Source of the DNA: Tomocerus qinae | Taxonomy: Eukaryota; Arthropoda; Collembola; Entomobryomorpha; Tomoceridae | Length of the DNA stretch: 64,000 nucleotides | Direction of reading: 5' to 3' | Assembly: GCA_020055645.1 (NCBI GenBank) | Contig: CM034546.1 | Span: 87,668,001 to 87,732,000, forward strand | Shown: piece after piece, positions 49,251-62,478 of the stretch | Layout: the number at the start of each line of letters is the position of its first letter | Position numbering within the stretch: the stretch's first letter is position 1 | Notes under the pieces: model-generated | Database searches by the model: none | What the model was told of the DNA's origin: nothing | The model's input: the letters and a program-made list of their open reading frames with translations, nothing else | Translations under genes and position numbers: made by a program

Positions 49251-50180
49251 ATACCGGAATAGGTACGTAGTATTTTAACAGTATGGCCGAAGGAAGGAGA
49301 GTGTGACACTTTCTACTGTTATGGATATGAAAATGAGAATGCAAATGTTTGTCGCTGAGTGAAGATAGGGAGGGCAGTTAGTGTGTGGTTGGTGGGAGAG
49401 ATGAAGGATATCGTATGTCTAATGGCAATAATGAGATAATTTATCGTGTCATCATCGGAGCTAGTCAACCCATTTCATTGTTTTGCTGTGTTATGAGAGG
49501 GGATAGCTGATATTTTATGTGAAACTGTAGCAGACCTGGAGAGTGGAGGAAGGGAAGAGTGACAATGAGAGAGAGAGTGCATTTTGTATTCTGAGTGTAA
49601 GTGTAGCGTCTGTTTTCCCTGTGGACATCCTAACGAGTGCTCAGATCAAATATAAATGGCTCTTCTCTGCGACCTACAACAGATCTACTTTATTTCGCTC
49701 ATCCATCTTTGAGATGGAGGCAGGAAAAGAGCTGCAGATTCACATGCACTGAGAGGAATAATAATCTCATCCCATCTCCCGTATAAATCCTTTGTCTTGT
49801 CTCTTTTCACTCCAACCCACTCCAGCCCATCCACTTTTCTATAGCAGTTCGAACTATCATATTTATTTATATATATATATTAGGTAGTCATAATGTTATT
49901 GCATATAATTCAGCAAATCCTTGGCTGATGTAATTTCCCCTGTCATATGACAATACATTATTTATACGCATAGATAGCAGTAGGTATTTAATCGTACATC
50001 ATATCTGAACTGAAATCATCATCTGATATGAAAATCCAATCCAACTTTGTCTGTCCTAACTTTACTTCGGTGACTCTCGTTGAGGATTTTCTCATAATGC
50101 ACTCATTTATCATTCAATTGTGACAAAGTGTCTCCCTTAGTTTGCATTGCATGTCATATGGGGCCATTCCACTGCTGTCC
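49251..50180. other. No feature seen
   Basis: Unique-looking sequence with a GA-rich block (about 49290-49570) and a short (TA)n run near 49867-49880. No gene supported. Confidence 0.4.
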
Positions 50181-50354
50181 GGGACCGACTCCTACGAGGG
50201 AATTACTCCTAAAAGACTTTACTACTAAACAGCTCCTACAACGTACAACTTTCTCCAATGCAAGATATTACTGAATGTTTTTAATAACTTTAGAATTTTC
50301 CTGTCCTTTAGGAGTAAAGCCTTTTAGGAGTGATTCCCTCGTAGGAGTCGATCC
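50181..50354. mobile_element. Short inverted-repeat element with ACTCCTA iterons
   Basis: Arms of about 50 bp (GGGACCGACTCCTACGAGGG on the left; GGATCGACTCCTACGAGGGA in inverse at the right) carry ACTCCTA cores at 16-17 bp spacing (50188, 50205, 50221). The loop is about 70 bp. Length 174 bp, non-coding. Confidence 0.75.
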
Positions 50355-53231
50355 ATGTAATCCATGTAACTAATAAAATGCATATTTCCACCCAATCTTA
50401 TTTATCATAATCATAATGTAACTTAAATTGCTATTGACAGTATACTGGGTATAGATCCTCATAAATAGCATTTCCTTTTTCCATTAATCGTCTTCTCTGC
50501 TCGCAATCACGAATCCATTCTCTTCGAGTTCTCTCTGTCTCTCTCTCTGAGAATCCACTGGTTGTGTGGCTGGCTTTAATTTCCTATGTTGGATCTCATC
50601 GTAATAATATTTGCCTAATTAATTCCTTTCTGTGGGAAAAGAGTCAGTATGCGTACTCTGCTATACTAATCACAATTCAAAAGTGCATTTCAAACAGTGG
50701 GAGATCTGAGGAAATATTAAAGGACCGATAAATGGCAACGGGAAACACGCAATTTGTTTTCAGAGAATGTACACAGAATAGGAGTGTGTGGATACCTTTG
50801 TGGAAGGTACGAGAGTATTTCTGACATGGCGCAATGAGGATTCAAACAAAAGACATTCTGCAGTCGGGAGGATGGATTGTCGTGTCATGATGATATAGTT
50901 GTGAGTGATTTGTGTTCTCTGGTCATGTCCGACTTCCTGGAGAAGGGAGTCGCGTCCGAGTGCACAGTCAATCGAAAGTGACGTGAGACGATGACAAGTC
51001 AAACGACAAGGGGATATCATTTCGCAGGACTAAACAGCCACCATTTACTATTCTCTCTAGTCTTCTACCAGTAAGTTGTATAAATGTATCCGTGATAGTC
51101 CATCATATCCATTAGAGATCTGTTGACATGACATGAGTGAACATGATTCTAATGTGGTACACATAATATGTACTATATAGTACGGTATCTACAATTCTTA
51201 GTACATTCATATGGCACTATCCTGTAGTCGTAGTAAATATAAGAAGTACTGAAAGCCATCTGAACAAGTTTAGCTCTACAATAACGAAAGGCAGCCAAAC
51301 AGTATTATTTCGTAATAATATTATATCTTTCGTTTCGTTGCTTTTGCTCGATAATCCTACCAAAGCCTCGGTTCTCCATTGTCACCAGATCATTTTAATC
51401 ATCGCATTATTGCGTTTCATGTCATATCACATCCAACTAGTAATTTGTATAGCCAAGGCTTATGTGCTTTCTCTCGCTAAGCTCATTTTTCGGTTAAAAA
51501 CTACCACGATTAGCAATACTTTTGAAGATTGTGAATACAGTGAAAATCATAACTGCTGACAAAGAATTTTTGTCAACCCAGTTTTAAAAATTTCTGATTA
51601 TTATATCATGAATGCATCATGCTATAATGTCGCTCAGACATTCATGATCATGGGATGGTAAATATTTCTCAAATACCAGTACCATTATTTTCGGCACTGA
51701 CAATTAATCTCACGTATTGGTTAAATACCACTTCTAAACGATATCCTGTATTCACCATTTTGTCATTGTATTTGCTTAGGATGCTTGAGAGAGATGCCAT
51801 AGAAATTGTACGCTTTTGTAATATAGTGGGTATTAGAATACATATAAATAAAAGGGGTCCCTTCGAATGTTTACTCAATATGTATGGTTATAGAATTGTC
51901 CGTTGCTTGCGTGTATATTGAGTCCTATGGCGATATTAAGAAAGTCGTTTGAGGTTTGTAGATGTATATGGCCATTCTGTTGATTTGTAATGTGGGTAGA
52001 CTTGTGGCTGTTCAGTGGCATCAGAAATGAATGCCTTCCTTTCCTTTGCAAAGGTTTGGTTTTCCCTTTGCTCTGCCTTGATTTTAGATGAGAAGAGAGT
52101 GAGGAGGGAAGCAGAGAAAGATGACAGCTTAATAGAGACACGATGACAAATGTCACGCTGCTCGCTAATCACATGCACTCGCTCTCTCTCAACAATCATA
52201 CCAGCCATCTCACACAATCATTGCACTAATAAACCATACGGAACTCAAAAAATTGATTCCTACTCCTGTTACTCACCCTCGAAATTTATTCGTATAGGCA
52301 CTATGAATATGCAATTATTTTAATACACTGAAAAAATGAAAATCTATTAGAATAGTTACTAATATATGCTCAAAAAATAATAGACTGAATGACAAAATGA
52401 CCAAAGGAGCGCGTGATGCGCAGAATAAAAGTAATCCGTTAGTACTATTTAGAATTTACCCTTCTAGAAACAATTGCAATTAGCATTTCAACTAAATTTA
52501 TGGTAAGGTTAATAAAGAATTTGTAATAAAGAGCAGAGAAATATGATAACTTCCACTAAATGATGGTCAACATTTTTTCACATAATAAAAGCAACGTAAG
52601 CCAAGATGAGCTGCAGCTTGTGTTATAAGGGTAGTAATTTATGAAACAATTTAGTAATTTCCTCATGTAAAGGATCTCGTTATTGGAAAGGGAGTTCGGG
52701 GGACGCAAGGAAATAGCCATAAAAATCCATAAGGAAGTCTTGTGAATTACAATAAGGTAAGTTGTAAAAGCTGCAGTGTAACAAGAAGTTGAGTTGGAAG
52801 GCAATATGTGACAATGAGTCATAATGATATTTATTATTGTGTCCTGGGATGTGCTAAATTCAGAGTTTAGTTTATTATCGTCCCTGGAGTATAAAACTAA
52901 TAGGAAGGAAACCACCAAGGAGAGCAATAACTACAGAAAATCCTATTACATAATGAATAGCAGCTTTGAGCCATTTGTGGTTTGTTCTCAATTGCCAGTC
53001 AGTCGATCTACTTATTATTTCAGTTGCACCAATAATAACAAAAGTAGAAAATGCTATTGAATCAGATTATTACCTTCCTACCAAGGAATATAGAATATAA
53101 TATTATAGAAAAGGAATGGCAGATTATTCGATTTATTGGGGGTTCGGAACAAGTGAAAATGTGTGGAAAATTTACATGACTACAGCCGATCCCTAATTCC
53201 CCCCACTTGGGGATCTCAATTTAAATACACA
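50355..53231. other. Gene-poor stretch
   Basis: No supported gene. Open frames of up to 123 codons on the minus strand (52927-52556) show no motif. A CATGAATG/CATTCATG inverted pair lies near 51608-51650. Confidence 0.4.
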
Positions 53232-53256
53232 CTCGCCAATGACGTCAATTGGCGAG
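53232..53256. promoter_or_regulatory. CRE flanked by two facing CCAAT boxes
   Basis: CTCGCCAAT and ATTGGCGAG form a 9-bp inverted repeat around TGACGTCA, the full palindromic CREB/ATF site. CCAAT and ATTGG are NF-Y-type motifs. The composite is promoter-like, but no adjacent transcription unit is identified, so function is inference. Confidence 0.4.
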
Positions 53257-53434
53257 CTTTCCCACCCACTTTTCATTTTTTCATTTTTCCATGGGGATCT
53301 GCCACGGGTTGCTTCCTACGGACAACCAAGTGTGCATATCTTATTCTCATATACATATATGTATTTATATGGATTAATTCAGAAGAGATTTTCCGCAGAT
53401 TATTCCCAAAGTTGCTGTAGCTATAGTGATTTGA

Positions 53435-53704
53435 GTATCAGGTTACCTCTTCAGAATGTTTGAAAAATGAAAATTCACTTTTTTCATTTGTGGATCTAAA
53501 TTGGACGATTTAGATCCACAGCCAAATCAGCTCTCAGTTTTGACTTATGAATACTATGACCCAAAGGTTGGTTGCCATTGGGTACATACAGCTATATAGC
53601 TTTGAGTGCAGATTTGGCTGTGGATCTAAATCGTCCAATTTAGATCCACAAATGAAAAAAGTGAATTTTCATTTCTCAAACATCCTGAAGAGGTAACCTG
53701 ATAC
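53435..53704. mobile_element. MITE with 94-bp, nearly identical terminal inverted repeats
   Basis: Left arm 53435-53528 and the inverse of 53611-53704 differ at two positions in 94 (both A/G). Both begin GTATCAGGTTACC. Within each arm GTGGATCTAAAT and ATTTAGATCCAC form a second hairpin with a 6-nt loop. The loop of the whole element is about 80 bp. The near-identity suggests recent insertion or gene conversion. No coding frame. Confidence 0.85.
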
Positions 53705-56700
53705 ACAAATACACTGCATACTAGCTAATACTACAGGAACTTTGGATTATTCCGGTTATGCCTAAAAGTGCTGTGCATTTGGGGGGACATAAATGAATCC
53801 GTCTTTTGTGGCTGAAATTGTAGTGCTTATGTAATAAAATGGCAGTTGTATTGTTATAGCATTATAGCACTCATCTGGCAGCGATGATGAGTGTCCTGTG
53901 TGTCCATTGCATTAGCGTCATTGTCCGGACAGCGTGGTTGGTAGGATGTAGTGCCGGAGTGAAGGGACAATTATTTTATTATGACTACAGTTGGCAATGA
54001 CTTGACATGTCACACAAGTTGACTTTAACGGACTTTCCATTAAATTGCATCTATTCAGTTAGCATGATTAATGACTCGGCCCCTGCAAGCCTCTTTCATT
54101 CACTCCGTTCTTCTCTGCCACTGCCACTTGGCTATTGGACACTTTATTGGTTTCCTATCTGTTCTCTGTCCTCTTCTGCTTTGTGGTTCCCAGTCCCCAT
54201 TATTTACGCCATTACATTAGGAGACTCACTTCATTTTACATCGACACTTGTTTCTCTGACTTCTTCCAACAGTCGGGCTATAAATTCTTCCATGGTCACT
54301 TCTCTGCTTTTCTAAATGGTAACTATTATACTGTAAGAGTACATAGACACGTCGGGAATGCTAATAAATGAGTTCTTCAGTGCAGTTGCAAAGAAATATT
54401 TGAGAAATAGTGTCTAGGATCTGACAGGCAATAAAGGAAACCGAAATGCAATGCCAAACAAAACCATAAAACGAGAGATAAAGGTAAATCATTTATAGTG
54501 TGTCTTGTCTAAAGGAATCATAAATAAAAGTGAACCTTGAGGCTAGGGAGACTCTTCCATCAATTCAATTCAATCGAATTCAGTTCAGCTCTCGCTTAGC
54601 TCATTAAAAACAACACAGTGACAAGTTGTAAATCACAAGTTCACATTTTTCTTTACGATATCTCAGTCAATAGACAGATTTTCTCAACATTAATGTCATG
54701 ATAATTGTAGGTACATATTATGTGAGTATTTTTTAATTACATTACTTCGTTCACCCATCACTAAATAATACCGTAGGTATTGTAGTAACTGTAGGTAATA
54801 AAATTAGATAAAAATAGGAACTAGTAAAGTAGCCTGATCCAAGAGCATACAAGAATTCAAGAATTTCCATTTTCATATTAGTGTGTAATAACTGAGCAAT
54901 ACATATAAAAGTATATCATTTCAGCGGAATAATAATCAGTAATTGCCAAGTAAATCTAAATGTGCACCGATAAATAATTGAGTAAAGGAGCTGTTGCGGC
55001 TGTAAATACTCATACGTGCATAATGTGAATGTAAGTATTTGCAAAGTAAAGGCAGTTAGTAGCAGTAAGTATCCTTGAGTTGACTTTAAGGAAAGAATAA
55101 ATTTCATTTTGTGAGATGGATAGGTAGGATGTAAATGTATTGAGTTTGAGTATAGAGTTAGTGTAATGGTAAAGCTATAGTAATAATATATAGGCATATA
55201 TGGACCTATTTGTGCCTATAGTAGATAGTGAGTGAGTGGAGTTTTGAAGTGAGTTGAGCCTTGCTGGCTGTGAACGGACTGACATGACAGGACAAGAGTG
55301 TTGTGTGTGTTTCTATTAGCAAATATTAACGCGTCAGCCCATAAATCACCTGTCATTTACGACATGGAGAACAGAACAGGGAACAATAGTTCACATCAAT
55401 CATTCCCTTATCGCATCACTCACACTCTATCTCATCAAACCATCTCATCTTGCAAACAACAACAAAACGAGTTGCACAACTACACAGCTCTGCAGTCCTA
55501 TACACACTCACTCACTCCTAACATCATATTTATCTTAAGAGAGAGAGAGAGAGGAAAAATATCTCTGAGCAAGGGAAGCTGCTTACAGATACACAGAACA
55601 TACATCATACTTGCAAAAAGAATAATATAAGCCTTGTCTGCCACTTCATACCCATTAGCCACATCTCTATACTACTATACATACATGTACATTATTATAT
55701 TATACGTAATATTATACTTATACATGTATTTATGCTCTGCAGCCACTTAACTTTGTTAAATAGTTACATGTAATTTCTGTACACGTAATAAATAGGTGTG
55801 TTCTTCTTCTGCTTAAATATAAGGAGATATAATATAGCAGGTATAGTTCTGGTGTGGTTGGCAGGCAGCAGTGCTAGCTTTATACTCATTATTCCTTCAT
55901 TAGCATGAGAACTTATTAAAATACGTTAACTAACCTGTAAACTCATATCTAATCATCACAATTAATATTTATTACTCTTCATTACGTCATAACAAAAGAC
56001 CTTTCATGTCTGCTGAGGCCAATATCCATTTAGTATTTCGTGGACGAGAGGCTCTTGTTATCTTATGGCATATTCATATGCGAAATGATAACTTCCTCTA
56101 CCATTGAGCTGTAATTGCAATAAATATTTGTCTATCAAATCCTACACAGGACATAATAATGAGAGCTGCTATAAGCTATAATGTATGCTCTGCTACTTAG
56201 ATCAGAGTCAGCGATAAGATTATGATAAGTTTGTTTTATGTGACGTGCTCTGCTTTGTTTTTCTACTCCTGATTACATCTCTGCATGAGTTTGTCTATCT
56301 TCTAATGTGATCTATTACTTACCTGCCCTCCTCTGACTACCTCTCTCTGCATATGACTCACAACAATAAGGCTTGGCAGCAGAAGAATTACTCTATAGTC
56401 ATATCGTAAGCCTCGTATCACCGCACCGGATGCTTCAAGCCATTTAGCTATCATTTGATATGATAAGTGTGAGTCCTGTTTTGCCATTGCCATCAGATTG
56501 CTCTCTTTCTATTGCAATTACGACGACTCCACATTCTGTGACTATGCGTTTATCCTCCCTACTCAAGACAAACATACTATGACAGAGGAGGACGAAGAGA
56601 CTTTAACGAGACTCGTCATGTCACTCAAAATCCGACAGACTGACAGACTTCTGTTTATTTTATTTGTTTGTGTTTTGTTTTCCTCTCCTATTTCCCATTG

Positions 56701-57636
56701 TTTGCCTCCTTCCCTGTTTTAACAACATGTCATGTGCTCAGATATACCACACACTCACTCTCCCATTACTGATCATTTCAAAACCATTTTTATGCCACGT
56801 ATTCCTTTTTTTGTGAATAAATTGCACATAAATATTTAACAAAAAGCTCATTTTATTGTAACAAGCTGCACACATGGCTCATGGTGTGTACTATTTTGCT
56901 TTACAATTAAGTACATGCATTAACTTATTCCAAGGTAATAAAAATGTAGAATATTATTTTATAGCTTAAAAATGTGATTTTTCACATGCACGTTCCTTTG
57001 ATCCACGGATGTAGTAACTAATGCTAATGTAAAGAAGAGTTTTGGTTTTTTGTTGAAAAAGCAATTAAGTTCGTTCCCTGGTTTTTGGATGTATATAATA
57101 TTATGATAATAATATAATGGGATGTGAATAGTTATAGACAGTAGGCTGTTGGTAGCTTTGATGTAATTTCACAATGAACCTACCAACATGATTTATACTT
57201 CTGTTTCCCATAAAACACTAGCAGCATTAAGCATTAGACTACTAATCCTACAGATAGCTCTAAACTACCTACGTAGGCACTACTGATAGGTTGGTTACGA
57301 GCTATCTAGCTGACATAAGTACATTTATTGCATTCTTAATAATATTATGGCTAAGACGTGCATTATCGAATGGAATCATTAAAAATGTTTTATTTCTTTT
57401 TATTTTACATTTTATTTGCTCTGTTGGAGGTTCCTCTCATTTTATTAGTGCAAATAAATGAAATCGTTTTATTGTTTGCTTATACGATTAGAGTGCGCTT
57501 TAGAAGGTTGCGCTAGTTATATATCAGAATGGATGATAGATATCATTCTTGCTTTGGCCTGGCCGGTCTACTCTCATTTTACAGCTCTAGTTATACATTA
57601 TAATTGTAATCATAAAATAAGAGAGTGGACTTTTAG
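53705..57636. other. Gene-poor stretch
   Basis: No supported gene. A (GA)n run lies at about 55538-55552. Open frames of up to 110 codons (55298-55630) show no motif. Confidence 0.4.
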
Positions 57637-57783
57637 TGGGTAGGGATACTCTTTGTTGGAGAAAAAACTCGTCGAGTTGCACAAGAAGTCAGAAATGTTG
57701 GTGATTATGAGCTAATGACTGTGGAAAAGGTTAAAAGGCAATCTCCGAATAATTTGCAAAAAGTTGGCCAACATAGGCATTAG
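57637..57783 (+). CDS. Exon-like open segment, unknown protein
   Basis: After the acceptor-like CTTTTAG (57630-57636), 48 sense codons run to a TAG at 57781-57783. The composition is protein-like (GEKTRRVAQEVRNVGDYELM, VEKVKRQSPNNLQKV), with many charged residues and few of the Phe/Leu/Ser runs that spurious frames show here. I do not recognise the family. No upstream or downstream exon could be assigned. It may be a terminal exon or a fragment of a decayed gene. Confidence 0.33.
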   Translation, partial: WVGILFVGEKTRRVAQEVRNVGDYELMTVEKVKRQSPNNLQKVGQHRH

Positions 57784-60700
57784 AAGTGTAGTATAAGCAC
57801 AGCTGCCATTGCTATGTCACGCTGGGCTTCTACTTTTACAGAAACCCAGTGCAATTTTGTTTCCTTTTCTACCTGCAACTAACTCACCTGATACGCTCAG
57901 TCCGCTCTCAACTATTTATTTACTCTTACGATTAGTACTCCCTAAGTATATACGTGCTAGCCACTATTTATCTCTACTTATACTCCTACTAACTAATAAT
58001 ACGCAGTTCTCTTTGGATTTCCGTAATTTTTTGCTTCCCATATTAATCTGCTCTATATTATTTCACTCTCCTTGCGCAATAATCCAATGTGGATGTGATG
58101 TAATGGAGGCAGAGGCAATTTAGTGGAATTTCTTGATCAAGATAAACTTTTGATAGAAAAATTACTAACCATGCCAAACTGAGTAAACTCAACTGCGTGC
58201 CTATGTATATGTTGTATGCGAGTATCATAAATAATGTATACATGTCAGCCCAACTTCAGAAAGACTTAACTGGTGCACTTATGGTTAGTAGGAGGCATTT
58301 AGGATTTTTATATTATTATTAGCAGCTCTAGATATCCGTAAAGAGTGCAAATACAAAGGCAAAAAATGGATTCGTCGTGTGAATGTGATTTGCTTTGGTG
58401 TTTAGTTGCTGTTGGCAGTTTTTCAGGTCGTCTATATGCTTCCATAATCATAGACGTGCCGTATACAACTATTTATTACAAACTCAAATACAATTTCATA
58501 TCACTCAACTGAGAACACTGCTACATCCGCTTTAGTTTAGTACTTTCAGGTTGAGTGACGTGATATGATAAGTAGCTGCAACCCTACAATTCATTAATTA
58601 TTACTTCTATGGCTCTAACCGAGGCATAAGTCAACTAATCACTAAGCAGCACACTCAAAAAATAGCTTATATAGTTCCCTTTATTTTATTACCGGTCCTT
58701 TGCCTATTAAAATAACCCCCTTAAATCTTTTTTGCTATTTTCTAGTATACCAAATGCTTATGCCACTACTGTTGCACATTACTATACATAGTAATGTAAA
58801 TAAAGGTTTTTGTGTATGTGCTTAAGGCATTAGTACTAGTAGGATTAAGAACTTATCGTTATGAAGGATACGTGTAAAAGGAAATTCCAAAGTTTATTGT
58901 TGCTGGACGAATGAAATGGATTTGTTTGACAGACAAGTTGAAAAGTGAGTTCGGTAGGGTTACTATGTCGTAATCAAGAGTGAGTTGTGTTGTTATACAG
59001 TGTGTCCCGCAATTCGTGCCAGCATGTCAACTCCAATGAAATGAATTAACTACTCACACACAGTCACATCAAATCGCCCACTCATCAACAGCCAACAATG
59101 TTTTGTTATTAACAGTACTAAGTATCAGAAATTCTGTTCTGACTTGACTTGGTTTGGCTTGCGAAAAAATTGGCAGCAAGTTTTTGTTTTCAAAAGGCTT
59201 TTCATATCTGTAGGAAATCAGGTGAATTACAATGTTAATCAACTGGGGTAGTTAATAATAAGCGGAATTCGTAGTTAACTCTTCAGTTGGGTTGTCAAGA
59301 GGGTTGATGTCATGTCATGTCCCGTCACTCATTTCCCGTTTAATTTCAGGGAATCAAATGAAGCAATTAGAGGGAACCAGTAGAAGACAGCCGACATCAC
59401 TTTTTTATTTCGTAAGACAACCGACTCACCATCATTCCACATTTTCCCTTTCACCAACCAAAACCAAAAACGCATAGCCTTTTATCTCACTCACCCAAAC
59501 TCTGCACAAAGCTCCTTTTCCAATGATGACAAGGGGCAACTCTTTAACGGCAAGGAGAAGTCACTGAGTGAGTGAAATGAAATTAATATCTTTTGAAACG
59601 AGCAATAACATGAAGCTAATAAATATTGTTATGCTGCTGCTCGAGTGATAATGTAATGTGATTATCGTCTGCTTTTTAATAGCGCAAGGTAGCTTTTGTG
59701 ATAGGAATACAATGGCCACACTAGCCATTAGGACTGAAGTGAAGGAGAATTATTACTACATGGATGGAATAGTATTTTATATTATAGTACGTAGTTCATG
59801 GTGGTAGAAAGAGTTTGTGCCAGAGTCCATATTATTATTGCTATAGTCCAGCAGTGTCATGGAATTATGGCCGAGTGTAGCTAATGAAAAGAATAAAAGA
59901 GTCCTTTTTCATTGGAACAGGGAGAGCAGATGGTTCCTGTTTCTGTGCTGCTAGACTTCGAGATACCTACACGATAACACGATGCATAAATGTACACATA
60001 CGCATACCAAGTAGAGTTCAACAATAAGTAGTACAGAACGATTTACGTTTACAGCAAATAAATAACAATGACATCCTGTTTTGCCTTTTATTGTTCTTAC
60101 TATCTGCAGTTACTAAACTGCGCAGCACTAACATAATACGTTCCTTCTTACAAAATAGGTAGGTATATACACGTTTAGGTAATTCCCTAGCACATAAATA
60201 CATGCATATAGACAAGCCTATATGTATTTTGTATGACCACAGTTGAAAAAGTAAACTAAATAGATAGACACTTAAATAAATAGGGATCATTGTGTAGTTT
60301 TATTGATGGCCGAGCGTATTACTTAGTGGTGGCGTAGGTAGTAGGCAAGGAGGAGGGCTGGTCTTGAGTAAATTGCAGTGTAGTGAAGCGAATAAAAGGG
60401 CGAATGAAATAAAATATGAGTGACAGGATATCTGACTGTCCATCTATCAACCTATCAACTCTCTATAATCCTCTCTGCACCAGCGAAGAGCGACAGAAGG
60501 AAGGAGCTCGGAGAAATGCAATAGACAAGATTGGATTGACGAGAGAGAGACTCATAAAATATATCTTTTTGGTCTGGGCTGAGCTGAGTAGGAAAGGTAA
60601 TGCAAGAAGAGGAGGCGAGGTTGTTCTTCTTTATTGATGTGATGTCATGTTCATGTCATACAAATATCCGCTTAGTCACTCACTCAACTTCAGACCTCTC

Positions 60701-61085
60701 TCACACAACAAAACCCAAGTCGCTGTACACAATCAACAACTCTCTAATGCTTCACTGGCTAGACCCAACTCCACTTCATCCTGCATCTCATCGCCGTTCT
60801 CTCCTTTCGCTCTATGTCGTCTATAATGCATGCATAATATATAACATTGATTATCTTTACCACACATAAACCATTTCATGCCACGATCTAGGAAAAGTTA
60901 TCAGGTCTCGTTCCAAAGAAAGAAAATACAATTTCCACTTCTCTCGAATTCGATACAAATAAAAACTGTCAGTTGTGACTGAGACATTGTACGACGTGTA
61001 CCATGCAGTCTTGTCCAGTATTAGATAACTCTTGCCACGTATTATTAAACTATAGTATAAACGTAGACTGACTCATGCGCATTGA
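57784..61085. other. Gene-poor stretch
   Basis: No supported gene, RNA or element. TGATGTCATGTCATGTC at about 59307-59323 and TGTGATGTCATGTTCATGTC at about 60638-60657 are local concentrations of a word seen throughout the right half. Confidence 0.4.
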
Positions 61086-61910
61086 TCCGATTGATCGTAT
61101 GTGCTAGGTTTCAACTAGTTAATAATAACACTCTTACAATTTTCTACTGAAACCATCTGATAGCAAAATGGTCTAATAGTTACTGTAAATTAATAAAGCA
61201 GTGTTCGTCATAAATACTATATTAGCATAATATATTGTACATCAATAGTACTATGTAGTAAGATACTTTACTTATTATTATGCAATCTAATGCAGTGAAG
61301 ACTAATGCCTAAACGAATTAATAGATAGTACACAGTTAATGTCAGAGAATGATTCACCCCCAAATTGTCAACACTAAAATCCCAACACATCAAAAATACT
61401 TTTTGTCAACACCACTTTTCCCGTTTTGTCAACTTGGTTATAACTCTGGGATACTGTCTCGGGATTTTGCAATGGTGACCGACCCGGAATTGAAACCACA
61501 TTGTTTCATGAAATCAACCACACCAGAGCATTGTTTCATGAAACATTACCCCTAGGAGTAGTAACTAGAAATCATATAGAATTTGATTACGGTTATCTGC
61601 AATTTCATAGGCTAATCGAAAAAAATTTCCACCAATCGCAATCGTTTTTGAGTGTGGTCTGAATTTGAAAAAGTAAACATACAGTAAGTAGTAAGTAAAC
61701 CTGTTCCTACAGAGGTAGGAACAGTAATGAACTAGATTATACTATCAGTACTGATTTTGTTTTACATTTCCACACGCTTAGGCATCAAAAATTGGTCTAC
61801 TAAATAATCAACGGTCTATGAAATTCGGGCCAATGCGCAGTCGCTAGAAATTTACTGATTTCAACATTTTTCCAGCACATTTTATGTGCTAGGTTTCAAC
61901 TAGTAAAATT
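61086..61910. repeat. Segment bounded by direct repeats, with an internal hairpin
   Basis: ATGTGCTAGGTTTCAACTAG occurs at about 61098 and again at about 61884 in the same orientation. Between them are a perfect 10-bp stem (CTGTTCCTAC/GTAGGAACAG, 61701-61724, 4-nt loop), TTTTTGTCAACACC repeats (about 61395-61430) and two CATTGTTTCATGAAA copies (about 61500 and 61532). It might be an insertion flanked by short direct repeats, but no element type is recognised. Confidence 0.4.
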
Positions 61911-62308
61911 CATAGTGTGGATGAGTGAAGATGTGTTCTGTTGTAATACCACTGGAAGGGACTATTGTGGAGGAGTACTGAGAGTTGTGTAGGGCAGACA
62001 GAGAAGAAGACTTGAGTAATTTATCATCGTCAGCTCTGTTAATGACGAAGCTTTCAAATTTCCTCAGATTGAGTCAAAGGAAGAAGGGATTCCTTGCTAA
62101 CGTAACTCTGTCCATGTTAATGTTACTCTGGGGGCAACACACCACGCTTTGCCTCTGTTGTGAGTACCGAAGTCTACTTCTATTATCTATATGTATTAGT
62201 TGGACTGATAAGTGAATACAGAAACCACAAGGCGGCTTTCTTTTCTGATATTTTTAATGGCAACTGTTCAGATTCTTCATCTTTAGCCAAAGTGTTGGCT
62301 ATACTCAC

Positions 62309-62478
62309 TTGGCTGTCGAGACACAATTCTCTATCATCCACGCTTATTCCATTGGAGATGAATGCGAGCAACATTTGTGCCAGAGTCTGATATATAATTG
62401 TGCATAGTAAATGAATAGGAAAGGGAATTGGATACTTATCTCTGGACTCATCTGTTAACACATTAGAACACAATTTCT
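62309..62478 (-). CDS. Exon-like open segment, unknown protein
   Basis: On the minus strand an open frame (within 62485-62183) contains DESRDKYPIPFPIHLLCTII and SNGISVDDRELCLDSQ, and is followed by a consensus donor GTGAGT (62308-62303). An acceptor-like TTGACAG precedes it at 62479-62485. The segment would code about 56 residues. The opposite strand also has an open frame here, so strand choice rests on the donor and on the composition. Family not recognised. Confidence 0.3.
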
